A stretch of DNA of 64,000 nucleotides from Streptomyces sp. R44 (lineage in GTDB: Bacteria > Actinomycetota > Actinomycetes > Streptomycetales > Streptomycetaceae). Each line of letters opens with the position of its first letter. Position 1 is the first letter of the stretch. Under the pieces are notes generated by a model. That model searched no databases. It was not told the origin of the DNA and worked only from the letters and a program-made list of their open reading frames with translations. This document shows positions 25,371-35,532 of the stretch, one piece after another. Location of the stretch: assembly GCF_041053105.1 (NCBI RefSeq), contig NZ_CP163444.1, forward strand, positions 3,472,001 to 3,536,000, in the 5' to 3' direction. Both the position numbers and the translations under genes were made by a program.

Positions 25371-26258
25371 ATGTCACCCCGGCTCGACGCCCCGCGTACC
25401 CCCGACGCGCCGTCGGCAGCAGTCCCCCTCCCCCCTGTCGTCGACCTGCCCGATCGCCTGCTCGACACACCTCTCGACCGGATCGGACCGGTCGACGCCC
25501 GCGCCCTGTCGAAGCAGCTCTTCGCCCGGCTCTCCGAGCTGGAGGAGGGCACCCACGACTACGCGTACGTCCGCAACACCCTGGTCGAACTGAACCTCGC
25601 CCTGGTCAGGTTCGCCGCCGCACGGTTCGGCACCCGCAGCGAACCGATGGAGGACATCGTCCAGGTCGGCACGATCGGCCTCATCAAGGCGATCGACCGC
25701 TTCGAACTCACCCGCGGCGTCGAGTTCCCGACGTTCGCGATGCCGACGATCATCGGCGAGATCAAGCGCTTCTTCCGCGACACCTCGTGGTCCGTGCACG
25801 TGCCCCGCAGACTCCAGGAGCTCCGGCTCGACCTCGCCAGGGCAGGTGACGCGCTCGCGCAGCGCCTCGACCGGGCCCCGACCGTCGCCGAACTCGCCGA
25901 GGAGCTCGGCATCCGGCCCGAGGAAGTCGTCGAGGGCATGGCCGCGAGCAACGCCTACACCGCGACCTCGCTCGACGCGCAGCCCGACGAGGAGGACGGC
26001 GCGGGCGGCGAGGCCGCGCTCGCCGACCGGCTCGGCTACGAGGACCACGGGCTCACCGGGATCGAGTACATCGCCTCGCTCAAGCCGATGATCGCCTCGC
26101 TGCCCGCCCGCGAGCGGCAGATCCTCTCCCTGCGCTTCGTCTCCGGTCTGACCCAGTCGGAGATCGGCGCGGAGCTCGGCATCTCGCAGATGCACGTCTC
26201 CCGCCTGCTGACCCGCACGCTCGGCCGGCTCCGCCGGGGGCTGACGCTGGAGGAATGA
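25371..26258 (+). CDS. sigI: SigB/SigF-family RNA polymerase sigma factor (SigI-like)
   Basis: Group 3 sigma factor of 295 residues from ATG 25371, with AAGGAG upstream. Region 2 shows NTLVELNLALVRFAAARFG, DIVQVGTIGLIKAIDRFEL and TFAMPTIIGEIKRFFRD. The region 3 segment begins WSVHVPRRLQELRLDL, and region 4 has LPARERQILSLRFVSGLTQSEIGAELGISQMHVSRLLTRTL (HTH at about 250-275; first part quoted). These are the sporulation/general-stress sigma hallmarks. The divergent genes encode an RsbV/RsbW-like pair, so activity should be set by partner switching. The sigI name follows synteny and the S. coelicolor precedent; the targets are unknown. Confidence 0.9.
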   Translation: MSPRLDAPRTPDAPSAAVPLPPVVDLPDRLLDTPLDRIGPVDARALSKQLFARLSELEEGTHDYAYVRNTLVELNLALVRFAAARFGTRSEPMEDIVQVGTIGLIKAIDRFELTRGVEFPTFAMPTIIGEIKRFFRDTSWSVHVPRRLQELRLDLARAGDALAQRLDRAPTVAELAEELGIRPEEVVEGMAASNAYTATSLDAQPDEEDGAGGEAALADRLGYEDHGLTGIEYIASLKPMIASLPARERQILSLRFVSGLTQSEIGAELGISQMHVSRLLTRTLGRLRRGLTLEE

Positions 26259-26266
26259 CCGCCACC

Positions 26267-26327
26267 ATGGCCGCGCCACGGGCCCGTTCACGGTCGACCG
26301 ACCCTGGACGGGCCCTTTCGCGGCCAT
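26267..26327. terminator. Bidirectional terminator hairpin
   Basis: A two-part stem: ATGGCCGCG (26267-26275) pairs with CGCGGCCAT (26319-26327), and GGGCCCGT pairs with ACGGGCCC inside. It lies between the convergent sigma factor and the hypothetical gene at 26347. Confidence 0.7.
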
Positions 26328-26346
26328 GAGGGACGGCGGAGCTGAC

Positions 26347-26934
26347 CTACCAGCCGATCTGTACGTCCCCGATGACCTCGCCGCCGATGTGGGCGGCGAG
26401 CTTGCGGGCGCGCGGGAGGTCGCCCCACTTGTCGACGTGCACGAAGACGGTGTGGTGCGGGGTCCAGTCGTCGATCTGGGCCGTGTCGCCGTGCAGGACG
26501 AGCTGGACGCCGTCGTACTTGTCGGAGCCGGAGCACTCCGCGTCGGGGTCGTCCGGCCAGCGCCCGCGCCACGAGATGTCGGTGGTGCCGTCCCCGACGG
26601 CCCGGACGATCTCGGGCCCGACGGCCGCGAAGGGCACCTTGGCGGAGAGGCAGAGCGGCAGCTCGGCGCGGATCTCGTCGTCCCCCGCGGTGCCGAGGTC
26701 GAGCTCGCAGAAGAGGTACTCCCCGGTCACGGGGTCCCGCACGGCCTCCACCCGGTCGACGGCCGCGCCCGGAAGGAGCCGCGCGATCCGCCGCGTCTCC
26801 TCGACGGTACGGGCCTCGGCGTCGACGTACACGTCGTCGCGTCGCTCAAGCAGCCCGACGAGCCGCCACGCGCGCGCGTACGCCTCGTCGGCGTCGGTTG
26901 TCGTGAAGACGGCGTAGGCCCGCGAATTCCCCAT
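26347..26934 (-). CDS. Conserved hypothetical protein
   Basis: Protein of 195 residues from ATG 26934, which begins MGNSRAYAVFTTTDADEAYA. It is acidic and soluble, with no signal peptide or membrane helix. A repeated pattern of Asp/Arg-rich helices and YDGVQLVLHGD near the C-terminus suggests an alpha/beta fold; it ends HIGGEVIGDVQIGW. I do not recognise a family. It is convergent with the sigma factor gene and divergent from 27042. Confidence 0.75.
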   Translation of the reverse strand: MGNSRAYAVFTTTDADEAYARAWRLVGLLERRDDVYVDAEARTVEETRRIARLLPGAAVDRVEAVRDPVTGEYLFCELDLGTAGDDEIRAELPLCLSAKVPFAAVGPEIVRAVGDGTTDISWRGRWPDDPDAECSGSDKYDGVQLVLHGDTAQIDDWTPHHTVFVHVDKWGDLPRARKLAAHIGGEVIGDVQIGW

Positions 26935-27041
26935 GCGGCGCAGACTCGCACGGGATCCGGCCCGTCGCGTAATCAATTGGCGGCCTGCACAGGCCCGTCG
27001 CTAGCGTCGAGCCCCCGACCTCACGCAGAGAGCGAACCACC

Positions 27042-27398
27042 ATGACCGGCCGCACCCGCCCGACGACGACCCTGTGGCGCCCCACCGGCCCCGTCGAGCT
27101 GGAGCTCGTACGGGAGTCGGGATGGCGGGCCTGGCCGCCGCGGCTGCCGGAGCAGCCGATCTTCTATCCGGTGCTGAACGAGGACTACGCGGTCCGCATC
27201 GCGCGTGACTGGAACGTCAAGCACGACGGCGCCGGCTTCGTCACCCGCTTCGAGGTCGACACGGAGTTCCTCCGCAGGTACCCGGTCCGGCAGGCGGGCG
27301 GGCGGACGATCCTGGAGCTGTGGGTTCCCGCCGAGGAGCTGGCCGAGTTCAACGCGCACATCGTCGGCGAGATCGAGGTCGTGCACGAGTTCCGCTGA
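27042..27398 (+). CDS. Small protein of the type often labelled ADP-ribosylation/crystallin J1
   Basis: Protein of 118 residues: LWRPTGPVELELV, WPPRLPEQPIFYPVLN, TRFEVDTEFLRRYPV and ELWVPAEELAEFNAHIVG. It resembles a conserved actinobacterial family that databases label ADP-ribosylation/crystallin J1. That label comes from a domain name, and the protein is too short for an ADP-ribosylglycohydrolase; no catalytic motif of that class is visible. Treat the function as unknown. It may share a promoter with the next gene, which starts 25 bp after its stop. Confidence 0.8.
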   Translation: MTGRTRPTTTLWRPTGPVELELVRESGWRAWPPRLPEQPIFYPVLNEDYAVRIARDWNVKHDGAGFVTRFEVDTEFLRRYPVRQAGGRTILELWVPAEELAEFNAHIVGEIEVVHEFR

Positions 27399-27422
27399 CG
27401 GCACTTCGTTAGGGTGCCGGGC

Positions 27423-27938
27423 ATGGGATCACTGCTCGACGCCGTCCGTGAGAACGAGGAAGCCGCCCGGTTCCTGGCCTGGCCGGGGGACTTCGAGCCG
27501 GCCCGGAGGGACCACGTCGAGGAGGTCCGTCTCGCGTCCGGCGCCGCCCTGGAGGGGTTCGCCGGCGACGGTGCCGGGGGCACGTACTTCTTCTGCGGCG
27601 ACGGCGGCGAGGAACGTCCCGTGCTGTACGCGGACTCCGAGGGCCGCGCGGCCCTGGTCGCGATCGGGCTGACCGAACTCCTCGGACTGCTCCTCGCCGC
27701 CCCGTGGTGGCGAGGCGGCGGGGCGGCGGAGTACCTCGCCGACATGCCCGATCTGCCCGCGCGCCGGGACGGGGCCGCCGCGGCCCTCGGCCTCGCCCTG
27801 CCGACGGAGGCCGAGGCCCTGGCCCGGCTGCGCGAGGTCGCGACGGGCCCGGGGAAGGAGTACGTCCTGGTCCTCACCTCGGAGGAGGAGCCGTACGAAC
27901 CGCTGCCGATCCTCAACGCGCCGGGCCACCGGGGCTGA
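27423..27938 (+). CDS. Conserved hypothetical protein (SUKH-like by appearance)
   Basis: Protein of 171 residues from ATG 27423 (MGSLLDAVRENEEAARF). Features are an acidic alpha/beta composition, GTYFFCGDGGEERPVLYADSEG near residue 50-70 and LGLALPTEAEALARLREVA near 125. The FFCGDGGE segment and overall pattern recall SMI1/KNR4-SUKH immunity-type proteins, but I cannot confirm membership. No toxin gene is adjacent. It lies 25 bp after the previous small gene, so the pair is probably an operon, and is convergent with hutI. Confidence 0.7.
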   Translation: MGSLLDAVRENEEAARFLAWPGDFEPARRDHVEEVRLASGAALEGFAGDGAGGTYFFCGDGGEERPVLYADSEGRAALVAIGLTELLGLLLAAPWWRGGGAAEYLADMPDLPARRDGAAAALGLALPTEAEALARLREVATGPGKEYVLVLTSEEEPYEPLPILNAPGHRG

Positions 27939-27999
27939 ACCGGGCGACGGGGAACAACATCTCCCGGCCGCCTCGGCCAGCCGGATCAGCGGCGGCGGC

Positions 28000-29169
28000 T
28001 CAGACCGCTCGCACGCCCTTCCGCCAGACCTCCGCGATCAGCGGGACGCCCGGGCGGTACGCCAGGTGGACGTGGGAGGGGGCGTCGAGGATCGTCAGGT
28101 CCGCACGCGCGCCGACGTTCAGGTGGCCGACGTCCGTGCGGCGGAGGGCCGCGGCGCCTCCGGCCGTGGCGGACCAGAGGGCCTCGTCGGGGGTCATGAG
28201 CATGTCGCGGACGGCGAGGGCGATGCAGAACGGCATCGAGGACGTGAAGGACGAGCCCGGGTTGCAGTCCGTGGAGAGGGCCACGGTGACGCCCACGTCG
28301 ATCAGGCGGCGGGCGTCCGGCCACTCGGCCCGGGTGGAGAACTCGGCTCCCGGAAGCAGCGTCGCGACCGTGTCGCCCTGGGCGAGGGCGTCGATGTCGG
28401 CGTCGGTCAGGTGGGTGCAGTGGTCGGCGCTCGCCGCGTCGAGCTCGACCGCCAGCTGCACGCCGGGGCCGTACGTGAGCTGGTTGGCGTGGACGCGGGC
28501 CTGCAGGCCCTTCGCCATGCCCGCCTTGAGGATCGCGCGGGCCTGGTCGCCGTCGAAGGCGCCCTTCTCGCAGAAGACGTCGACCCAACGGGCGTACGGG
28601 GCACAGGCGTCCAGCATCTCGCCGGTCACCAGCTTCACGTACCCCGCCGGGTCGTCGGCGTAGTCGGGGGACACGATGTGCGCGCCGAGGTAGGTGACCT
28701 CGTCCGTGTGCTCCGCGGCGATGCGCAGGGCGCGGGCCTCGTCCTCGACGGTGAGGCCGTAGCCCGACTTGGTCTCGAAGGTGGTGGTGCCCTGGCGCAG
28801 GGCCTCCCACATGTAGCGGGCGACGTTCGCGGACAGTTCGGCGTCGCTCGCCGCGCGCGTCGCCGCGACGGTCGTGCGGATGCCGCCCGCCTGGTACGGC
28901 CGGCCCGACATCCGGGCGTTGAACTCCGCCGTGCGGTCGCCCGCGAAGACGAGGTGCGAGTGGGAGTCGACGAAGCCGGGGATGACGGCGCGGCCGGCCG
29001 CGTCGACGGCCTGGTCGGCCGCCGGGGCCTGCGCCGCCGGGCCCACCCAGGAGACCTTCTCGCCTTCCAGGACGAGGGCGGCGTCCTTGATCAGGCCCAG
29101 GGGGCCTTCGCCGAGGGTGGGGTCGTTCGTGACCAGGCTGCCGATGTTCGTGATCAGCGTCGTCGTCAT
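28000..29169 (-). CDS. hutI: Imidazolonepropionase
   Basis: Amidohydrolase of 389 residues, hydrolysing 4-imidazolone-5-propionate to N-formimino-L-glutamate, the third step of histidine breakdown. Metal-binding motifs are [13 protein letters not shown] (about residues 66-78), [18 protein letters not shown] and [20 protein letters not shown] 29169 has GGAGAG upstream. It follows hutF by 47 bp on the same strand at the end of the hut gene series. Histidase (hutH) is not in the window. Confidence 0.96.
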   Translation of the reverse strand: MTTTLITNIGSLVTNDPTLGEGPLGLIKDAALVLEGEKVSWVGPAAQAPAADQAVDAAGRAVIPGFVDSHSHLVFAGDRTAEFNARMSGRPYQAGGIRTTVAATRAASDAELSANVARYMWEALRQGTTTFETKSGYGLTVEDEARALRIAAEHTDEVTYLGAHIVSPDYADDPAGYVKLVTGEMLDACAPYARWVDVFCEKGAFDGDQARAILKAGMAKGLQARVHANQLTYGPGVQLAVELDAASADHCTHLTDADIDALAQGDTVATLLPGAEFSTRAEWPDARRLIDVGVTVALSTDCNPGSSFTSSMPFCIALAVRDMLMTPDEALWSATAGGAAALRRTDVGHLNVGARADLTILDAPSHVHLAYRPGVPLIAEVWRKGVRAV

Positions 29170-29216
29170 GGTGCTCTCCGGTGGGGGGCGGGCGGGCGGT
29201 TCGGGTGCGGGCTCGC

Positions 29217-30557
29217 CTAGTTCCTCAGGGCTGAGATCGCGTGCGCGAGCGCCTCGCCCGCGTTCGGTACGGAGACGTGCGTGCCGTTCTCGACGATCGT
29301 CCGGCCGCCCACCACCACGTGGCGCACGTCCGCCGCCGTCGCCGCGAAGACCGCCGTCTCGGCCGCGAGGCGCGGGACCGGGCCCGCCGTGCGGACCGAG
29401 TCCAGGGTGATCGTCGTGAAGTCGGCCAGGGCGCCGGCCTCCAGGGTGCCCGCGTCGGCCCAGCCGAGGGCCGCGTGGCCGTCGGCCGTCGCCGCGCGGA
29501 GGAGCGCGGCGGCCGTCCAGTGGCCGCGGGTGCGGGTGCGCAGGCGCTCGTTCAGCTCCATCGCCCGCGCCTCTTCGAGGAGGTCGATGACGGCGTGGCT
29601 GTCGCTGCCGAGGGAGAGCGGGGAGCCGGCCCGCTGGAGGGCGACGGCGGGGCCGATGCCGTCCGCGAGGTCGCGTTCGGTCGTCGGGCACATGCAGGTG
29701 CCGGTCGAGGACCCGCCGATGAGCGCGATGTCCTCGTCCGTCATGTGCGTGTTGTGGACGCCGGTCGTCCGCGCGCCGAGGACGCCGTGCTCCGCCAGGA
29801 GCTGCGTCGGCGTCATGCCGTGGGCCGCGAGGCAGGCCTCGTTCTCCGCGGTCTGCTCGGAGAGGTGGACGTGGAGGGGGGCCCGACGGTCCTGGGCCCA
29901 GCGGGCCACCGTCGACAGCTGGTCGGCCGGGACCGCTCGTACGGAGTGGATCGCCGCCCCGATGCGTACGCCGTCGCGCTCCTTGAGCGCCGAGACCCGC
30001 TCGGCCCACTTCTCCGCCGTGCCGTCGGTGAAGCGGAGCTGGTGCTGCTCGGGTGCGGCGCCGAAGCTGGAGGAGAGGTACGCGGTGTCGAGGAGGGTGA
30101 TGCGGATGCCCGCCTCCCCGGCCGCCGCGATGAGGGCCTCGCCCATGGCGTTGGGGTCGGTGTACGCGCCGCCGCCGGGCGCGTGGTGCAGGTAGTGGAA
30201 CTCGCCGACGGAGGTGATGCCCGCGAGCGCCATCTCCGCGTAGACCGCGCGGGCGAGGGCGAAGTAGCTGTCGGGGGTGAGGCGCTGGGCGACGGTGTAC
30301 ATGATCTCGCGCCAGGTCCAGAACGTGCCGGAGCCGACCTGGACCGTGCCGCGCAGGGCGCGGTGGAAGGCGTGCGAGTGGGCGTTGGCCAGGCCGGGGA
30401 TCGTGAGGCCGCGGAGGACGACGGCGCCCGGCGGGGGCGTCTCCACTCCCGTGCGTACGGCGCTGATCCGGCCGTCCGAAGAGACCTCCAGGGCCACGCC
30501 CGGCTCGACATGGGTGGCGAGCCAGGCGTGCTCCAGCCAGTACGTCGTCAGCGGCAC
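29217..30557 (-). CDS. hutF: Formimidoylglutamate deiminase
   Basis: Amidohydrolase of 446 residues, converting N-formimino-glutamate to N-formyl-glutamate and ammonia. Motifs are [13 protein letters not shown] (metal site 1, about residues 55-67), [41 protein letters not shown] and [16 protein letters not shown]. This is the route that produces N-formyl-glutamate rather than formamide plus glutamate. The GTG at 30557 overlaps the end of the M20 gene by 10 bp, so translation may be coupled. Confidence 0.93.
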   Translation of the reverse strand: MPLTTYWLEHAWLATHVEPGVALEVSSDGRISAVRTGVETPPPGAVVLRGLTIPGLANAHSHAFHRALRGTVQVGSGTFWTWREIMYTVAQRLTPDSYFALARAVYAEMALAGITSVGEFHYLHHAPGGGAYTDPNAMGEALIAAAGEAGIRITLLDTAYLSSSFGAAPEQHQLRFTDGTAEKWAERVSALKERDGVRIGAAIHSVRAVPADQLSTVARWAQDRRAPLHVHLSEQTAENEACLAAHGMTPTQLLAEHGVLGARTTGVHNTHMTDEDIALIGGSSTGTCMCPTTERDLADGIGPAVALQRAGSPLSLGSDSHAVIDLLEEARAMELNERLRTRTRGHWTAAALLRAATADGHAALGWADAGTLEAGALADFTTITLDSVRTAGPVPRLAAETAVFAATAADVRHVVVGGRTIVENGTHVSVPNAGEALAHAISALRN

Positions 30558-31765
30558 GCCAGCTCCTCCAGTACGTCGGCGAGTGCGAGGACCCCGGCCA
30601 CGCAGTCGTCCTCGGCCGCGTTCTCGGCCGGGGAGTGCGAGACGCCGGTGGGGTTCCGTACGAACAGCATGGCGGTCGGGATCGATTCGGACAGGATGCC
30701 CGCGTCGTGTCCCGCGCCCGTGCCGAGGACCGGCACCTTGCCCGAGGTGCCCAGGATGCGGGAGAGCTCGTCGCGCAGGGCGTGCGAGAACTCCACGATC
30801 GGGGTGGAGGACTCCTGGACGACGGCGAGGTCGATGCCGTGGCGGTCGGCGTACTCCCGGGCCGCCGTCTCGACTCCCGTGACGACCTTGTCCAGGGAGC
30901 CCTGGTCGGCGGCGCGGGCGTCGAGCCAGCCGCGGACCAGCGACGGGATGGCGTTGACGCCGTTGGGCTCGACGGCGATCTTGCCGAAGGTGGCGACGGC
31001 GCCCGCGAGTTCGGCCTCGCGGCGGGCCGCGAGGACGGTCTCGGCGTACGTGAGCATCGGGTCGCGGCGGTCGACGAGGCGGGTGGTGCCCGCGTGGTTG
31101 GCCTCGCCGGCGAAGTCGTACCGCCAGCGGCCGTGCGGCCAGATGGAGGAGGCGATGCCGACGGGGTCGCCGGAGAGGTCCAGGGCGCGGCCCTGCTCGA
31201 CGTGGAGTTCGACGAAGGCGCCGATGCGGGCCAGTCGCTCGGGGTCCGCGCCGATGCCCGCGGGGTCGTACCCGGCGGCCTCCATGGCCTGCGGGAGGGT
31301 GATCCCGTCGGCGTCGCGGAGCTCGTACGCCTGCTCCTTCGTCAGCCGGCCGGCGGTGAGGCGGGAGCCGACGCAGGCGAGGCCGAAGCGGGCTCCTTCC
31401 TCGTCGCCGAAGTTGACGATGGCGAGGGGCCGCTTGAACGAGGCGCCGCGGGCGCGGAGTTCGTCGAGGGCGGCGAAGGCGGACACGACGCCGAGGGGGC
31501 CGTCGAAGGCGCCGCCGTCGGGCACGGAGTCCAGGTGGGAGCCGGTGACGACGGCGTCGCCGGCCGTGGGGTCGCCGAGCCAGGCCCACTGGTTGCCGTT
31601 GCGGTCGGTCTCGACATCCAGGCGGCGGGCCTCGGCCTGCATCCGGAACCAGAGCCGGCAGTCGGCGTCGGCCTCGGTCCAGGCGTAGCGGCGGTAGCCA
31701 CCGGAGGCGGCGCTGCGGCCGATGGGCCGCAGCGACCGCCACATGGCGTGGAAGGTGGCACTCAC
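30548..31765 (-). CDS. M20/M28-type amidohydrolase (allantoate amidohydrolase-like)
   Basis: Zinc hydrolase of 405 residues. The metal ligands are [30 protein letters not shown] (general-base Glu), VELHVEQG, and GAGHDAGIL (late His). It most resembles allantoate amidohydrolase/N-carbamoyl amino acid hydrolase. It sits between hutU and hutF, overlapping both (GTGA with hutU). No hutG is seen, so it may cleave N-formyl-glutamate to formate and glutamate; that is inferred from context, and ureidoglycolate or allantoate chemistry is the alternative. Confidence 0.85.
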   Translation of the reverse strand: MSATFHAMWRSLRPIGRSAASGGYRRYAWTEADADCRLWFRMQAEARRLDVETDRNGNQWAWLGDPTAGDAVVTGSHLDSVPDGGAFDGPLGVVSAFAALDELRARGASFKRPLAIVNFGDEEGARFGLACVGSRLTAGRLTKEQAYELRDADGITLPQAMEAAGYDPAGIGADPERLARIGAFVELHVEQGRALDLSGDPVGIASSIWPHGRWRYDFAGEANHAGTTRLVDRRDPMLTYAETVLAARREAELAGAVATFGKIAVEPNGVNAIPSLVRGWLDARAADQGSLDKVVTGVETAAREYADRHGIDLAVVQESSTPIVEFSHALRDELSRILGTSGKVPVLGTGAGHDAGILSESIPTAMLFVRNPTGVSHSPAENAAEDDCVAGVLALADVLEELACR

Positions 31766-33438
31766 GCCGAGGCCTCGTCGTCGGAGCCCTCGCGCATCGG
31801 GACGCGGACGCCCTTCTCGTCGGCGACGCGCTCGGCGATGTCGTAGCCGGCGTCGACGTGGCGGATGACGCCCATGCCGGGGTCGTTGGTGAGCACGCGG
31901 CGGATCTTCTCGCCGGCGAGCTTGGTGCCGTCGGCGACGGAGACCTGGCCGGCGTGGATGGAGCGGCCCATGCCGACGCCGCCGCCGTGGTGGATGGAGA
32001 CCCAGGAGGCGCCGGAGGCGACGTTGACCATGGCGTTGAGCAGCGGCCAGTCGGCGATGGCGTCGGAGCCGTCGAGCATGGCCTCGGTCTCGCGGTACGG
32101 GGAGGCCACCGAGCCGCAGTCGAGGTGGTCGCGGCCGATGGCGAGGGGGGCGGCGAGGGTGCCGTTGCCGACCATGTCGTTGAACATGTCGCCGGCCTTG
32201 TCGCGCTCGCCCTGGCCGAGCCAGCAGATGCGGGCGGGCAGGCCCTGGAAGTGGACGCGCTCGCCGGCCATCTTGATCCAGCGGTGCAGGGACTCGTTCT
32301 CCGGGAAGAGGTCGAGGATCGCCTTGTCCGTCTTGTGGATGTCGGAGGCCTCGCCGGAGAGGGCGGCCCAGCGGAAGGGGCCCTTGCCCTCGCAGAACAG
32401 CGGGCGGATGTAGGCCGGGACGAAGCCGGGGAAGGCGAAGGCGCGGTCGTAGCCGGCCAGCTGGGCCTCGCCGCGGATCGAGTTGCCGTAGTCGAAGACC
32501 TCGGCGCCCGCGTCCATGAAGCCGACCATGGCCTCGACGTGCTTGGCCATCGACTCGCGCGAGCGCTGGGTGAAGCCGGCCGGGTCCTTGGCGGCGGCGT
32601 CGGCCATGTCCTCGAAGGCGACGCCGACCGGGAGGTAGGACAGCGGGTCGTGGGCCGAGGTCTGGTCGGTCACGATGTCGATCGGGGCGCCCTCGGCGAG
32701 CATCTGCGGGAGCAGCTCGGCGGCGTTGCCGAGGAGGCCGATGGAGAGCGGGCGGCGGGCGTCGCGGGCCTCGACGGCGAGCTGGAGGGCGTGGGCCGGG
32801 TTGTCGGCCTTGACGTCCAGGTAGCGGTGCTCGATGCGGCGCTCGATGGCGCGCGGGTCGACGTCGATGCAGATCGCGACGCCGTCGTTCATCGTCACGG
32901 CGAGGGGCTGGGCGCCGCCCATGCCGCCGAGGCCGGCGGTGAGGGTGATGGTGCCGGCCAGGGTGCCGCCGAACTTCTTGGCCGCGACGGCGGCGAAGGT
33001 CTCGTAGGTGCCCTGGAGGATGCCCTGGGTGCCGATGTAGATCCAGGAGCCGGCCGTCATCTGGCCGTACATGGTGAGGCCGAGCTGCTCCAGGCGGCGG
33101 AACTCCTCCCAGTTCGCCCAGTCGCCGACCAGGTTGGAGTTGGCGAGGAGGACGCGCGGGGCCCACTCGTGGGTCTGCATGACGCCGACCGGGCGGCCGG
33201 ACTGGACGAGCATCGTCTCGTCCTGCTTGAGGGTGCGCAGGGTGCGGACCATGGCGTCGAAGGAGCGCCAGTCGCGGGCGGCCTTGCCGGTGCCGCCGTA
33301 GACGACGAGCTTGTCGGGGTGCTCGGCGACCTCGGGGTCGAGGTTGTTCTGGAGCATCCGGAGGGCGGCTTCCTGCTGCCATCCCAGGGCGCTCAGTTCC
33401 GTACCGCGGGCGGCTCGTACGGGGCGGGGTCCTGACAT
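31762..33438 (-). CDS. hutU: Urocanate hydratase
   Basis: NAD+-dependent lyase of 558 residues, converting urocanate to imidazolone propionate. The N-terminus shows [31 protein letters not shown] and [20 protein letters not shown]. Further on are [13 protein letters not shown] (NAD-binding), and the segment [20 protein letters not shown] with the active-site Cys. A C-terminal [20 protein letters not shown] is typical. It is the first gene of the unit; the promoter region upstream (33439-33552) is shared with a divergent PLP decarboxylase-like gene. Confidence 0.97.
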   Translation of the reverse strand: MSGPRPVRAARGTELSALGWQQEAALRMLQNNLDPEVAEHPDKLVVYGGTGKAARDWRSFDAMVRTLRTLKQDETMLVQSGRPVGVMQTHEWAPRVLLANSNLVGDWANWEEFRRLEQLGLTMYGQMTAGSWIYIGTQGILQGTYETFAAVAAKKFGGTLAGTITLTAGLGGMGGAQPLAVTMNDGVAICIDVDPRAIERRIEHRYLDVKADNPAHALQLAVEARDARRPLSIGLLGNAAELLPQMLAEGAPIDIVTDQTSAHDPLSYLPVGVAFEDMADAAAKDPAGFTQRSRESMAKHVEAMVGFMDAGAEVFDYGNSIRGEAQLAGYDRAFAFPGFVPAYIRPLFCEGKGPFRWAALSGEASDIHKTDKAILDLFPENESLHRWIKMAGERVHFQGLPARICWLGQGERDKAGDMFNDMVGNGTLAAPLAIGRDHLDCGSVASPYRETEAMLDGSDAIADWPLLNAMVNVASGASWVSIHHGGGVGMGRSIHAGQVSVADGTKLAGEKIRRVLTNDPGMGVIRHVDAGYDIAERVADEKGVRVPMREGSDDEASA

Positions 33439-33460
33439 GGGGGTGCCTCCTCGGATGTCG

Positions 33461-33490
33461 TTCAGATATTCACATACTGGCTCGCTGAAT
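33461..33490. promoter_or_regulatory. Candidate operator between hutU and the divergent gene
   Basis: TTCAG at 33461-33465 is mirrored by CTGAA at 33485-33489, and ATTCA at 33468-33472 by TGAAT at 33486-33490. The stretch is AT-rich against its surroundings and lies 23-52 bp from the hutU start, where a repressor of the hut genes might bind. No HutC-like regulator is in the window. Confidence 0.35.
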
Positions 33491-33552
33491 AGTCTTAGTC
33501 AACAGGGCATACCGGCCACGCCGCGGACGGCGCATGGACAAGACTGGGCCGC

Positions 33553-34869
33553 ATGGCCTCCTCCCGTCGCGATCTCGCCGTCCGAGCCACCGTCGATCAA
33601 GGACTCCTCTCCCCCGCCGAGCCCGTCGTCGCCCTCCTCGACACCGCCGGCATCCGCGCCTCCGCCGCCGCCCTGACCAGCGCGTTCGCCGCCGTCACCG
33701 ACGCCCACGTGCTCCACGCCTTCGCCGTGAAGGCCACCCCGCTCGTCCCCGTCCTGCGCCTGCTCCACGAGGCCGGGCTCGGGGTCGAGGTCGCCAGCCC
33801 CGGCGAGCTGGCCCTCGCCCGCGCCGCCGGGATCCCGCCCGCGCACACCGTCCTCGACTCCCCCGCCAAGACCCCGGCCGAGCTCCGCCAGGCCCTCGCG
33901 CTCGGGATCGCCGTCAACGCCGACAACCTCCAGGAGCTGGCCCGCCTCGACGCGCTCGTCGCCTCCGCCCCCACCGCCTCACCGCTCGGGCTCCGGGTGA
34001 ACCCGCAGGTCGGAGCCGGTTCCATCGGCGCGCTCTCGACCGCGACCGCCACCTCCAAATTCGGCGTGACACTCCGCGACGAAGGCGCCCGCAAGACCGT
34101 CGTCGCCGCCTGCCTGGAGCGGCCCTGGCTGACCCGGCTGCACACCCACACCGGCTCCCAGGGCATCCCGCTCGCCCTCATGGCCCAGGGGGTCGGCGAG
34201 GCGTACGCGCTGGCCGAGGAGATCAACCGGGCGGCCGGCCGGCAACAGATCGACACCCTCGACATCGGCGGCGGACTGCCGGTGAACTTCACCTCCGACG
34301 AGGAGACCCCGACGTACGCGGAGTACGCCCGGCTGCTCGCCGACACCGTCCCCGGGCTCTTCGACGGCCGCTACCGGCTCGTCACCGAGTTCGGGCGCTC
34401 CCTGCTGGCCAAGCACGGCACGGTCCTCGCCCGGGTGGAGTACACGAAGACCTCCGGCGGCCGCCCGATCGCCGTCACCCACGCCGGCGTCCAGCTGGCC
34501 ACCCGTACGGTCTACGCCCCCGAGTCCTGGCCACTGCGCGTCCTCGCGTACGACTCCGAGGGCCGCCCCCGCACCGGCGACGTCACCGTCCAGGACGTGG
34601 CCGGCCCCGCCTGCTTCGCCGGGGACCTGCTCGCCACGGGCCGGGCGCTGCCGCTGCTGCACCCCGGGGACGTCGTGGCGGTCCCGGACACCGGCGCGTA
34701 CTACTTCGCCCACCACTACGCGTACAACAGCCTGCGCCGGCCCGGGATCCACGGCTTCACCGTCGACGACGACGGGGCGGTGACCTTCACGACCGTCCGC
34801 GAACCCCAGACGCTCGACGAGATCGTCGCCGAGGCGGGCGGGGCGCGGGCGGACGCGCTGGTCCGGTAG
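33553..34869 (+). CDS. PLP-dependent decarboxylase of the diaminopimelate/ornithine family
   Basis: Fold type III PLP enzyme of 438 residues. The Schiff-base Lys lies in LHAFAVKATPLVPVL (about residue 58), followed by GVEVASPGELALA, HTHTGSQG (His stacking on PLP), DIGGGLPVNF (phosphate binding), and VAGPACFAGDLLA, where the Cys of PxCxxGD matches the active-site Cys of the family. It is like LysA but diverged, so an alternative amino acid or siderophore-type substrate is possible. It is divergent from hutU. Confidence 0.82.
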   Translation: MASSRRDLAVRATVDQGLLSPAEPVVALLDTAGIRASAAALTSAFAAVTDAHVLHAFAVKATPLVPVLRLLHEAGLGVEVASPGELALARAAGIPPAHTVLDSPAKTPAELRQALALGIAVNADNLQELARLDALVASAPTASPLGLRVNPQVGAGSIGALSTATATSKFGVTLRDEGARKTVVAACLERPWLTRLHTHTGSQGIPLALMAQGVGEAYALAEEINRAAGRQQIDTLDIGGGLPVNFTSDEETPTYAEYARLLADTVPGLFDGRYRLVTEFGRSLLAKHGTVLARVEYTKTSGGRPIAVTHAGVQLATRTVYAPESWPLRVLAYDSEGRPRTGDVTVQDVAGPACFAGDLLATGRALPLLHPGDVVAVPDTGAYYFAHHYAYNSLRRPGIHGFTVDDDGAVTFTTVREPQTLDEIVAEAGGARADALVR

Positions 34870-34901
34870 CGGTGGCCCGGCGGCCCGGCTTCCATGGAGC
34901 C

Positions 34902-35381
34902 ATGACTGGAACGGGTACGGACACCACCTCCGTCGTCGTCGAGCGCCGGGTCGCCGCCTCCCCCGGACGGGTCTGGGAGGCCATCACCGACCTGAAGGAC
35001 ATGCCCCGGGTCCTCTCCGGCGTCGACCGGGTGCAGGTGCTCACCGAGGGCGGCTTCGACGTGGGCACGCGCTGGCGCGAGACCCGGCGGATGTTCGGCA
35101 AGGAGGCCACCGAGGAGATGACCGTGACCGAGTGCGAGCCGCCCGACCGGTACGTCACGGTCGCCGACTCGCACGGCATGCACTACGTCTCCGAGCTCAC
35201 CCTCACCCCCGACGGCGCCGGGTCCACCACCCTGCGGATGGCCTTCTCCGCGCGGCCCGCCGGCGGCCGCGCCCCCGGGGTCGTCGCCCGGCTGCTCGCC
35301 CGCTTCGGCGCGAAGGCGGTCGCGAAGGCGCTCGCGAAGGACCTGTCCGACATCGCGCACGCGGTGGAATCGCGCGGCTGA
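34902..35381 (+). CDS. SRPBCC family protein (polyketide cyclase/dehydrase-like)
   Basis: Protein of 159 residues with a START-like fold: VVVERRVAASPGRVWEAITD (strand 1 and helix), MPRVLSGVDRVQVLTEGG, WRETRRMFGKEATEEMTVTE, YVSELTLTP and the long C-terminal helix VARLLARFGAKAVAKALAKD. Members bind a hydrophobic ligand. Function here is unknown. ATG 34902 has GGAG 5 nt upstream, tighter than usual. It follows the PLP enzyme gene by 32 bp on the same strand and may be co-transcribed. Confidence 0.85.
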   Translation: MTGTGTDTTSVVVERRVAASPGRVWEAITDLKDMPRVLSGVDRVQVLTEGGFDVGTRWRETRRMFGKEATEEMTVTECEPPDRYVTVADSHGMHYVSELTLTPDGAGSTTLRMAFSARPAGGRAPGVVARLLARFGAKAVAKALAKDLSDIAHAVESRG

Positions 35382-35532
35382 CCGCCCCGTCGAAGATCTC
35401 TTCGGATCAATTCGCGTCAGACAGCGGCATGTTCCGATGGAAAATGCCAGAACGCCTCCCCGGGGCACGAACGTTCAGTAGCGTCACCGTCACTGCCGCA
35501 CGTTCGCACGCCGCATCGGGAGGGGAATCCGC

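Noticed and set aside
27042..27398. ADP-ribosyl hydrolase function for the small protein
   Set aside because: The database label applies to the family name only; no catalytic Asp cluster of that class is visible and the protein is only 118 residues.
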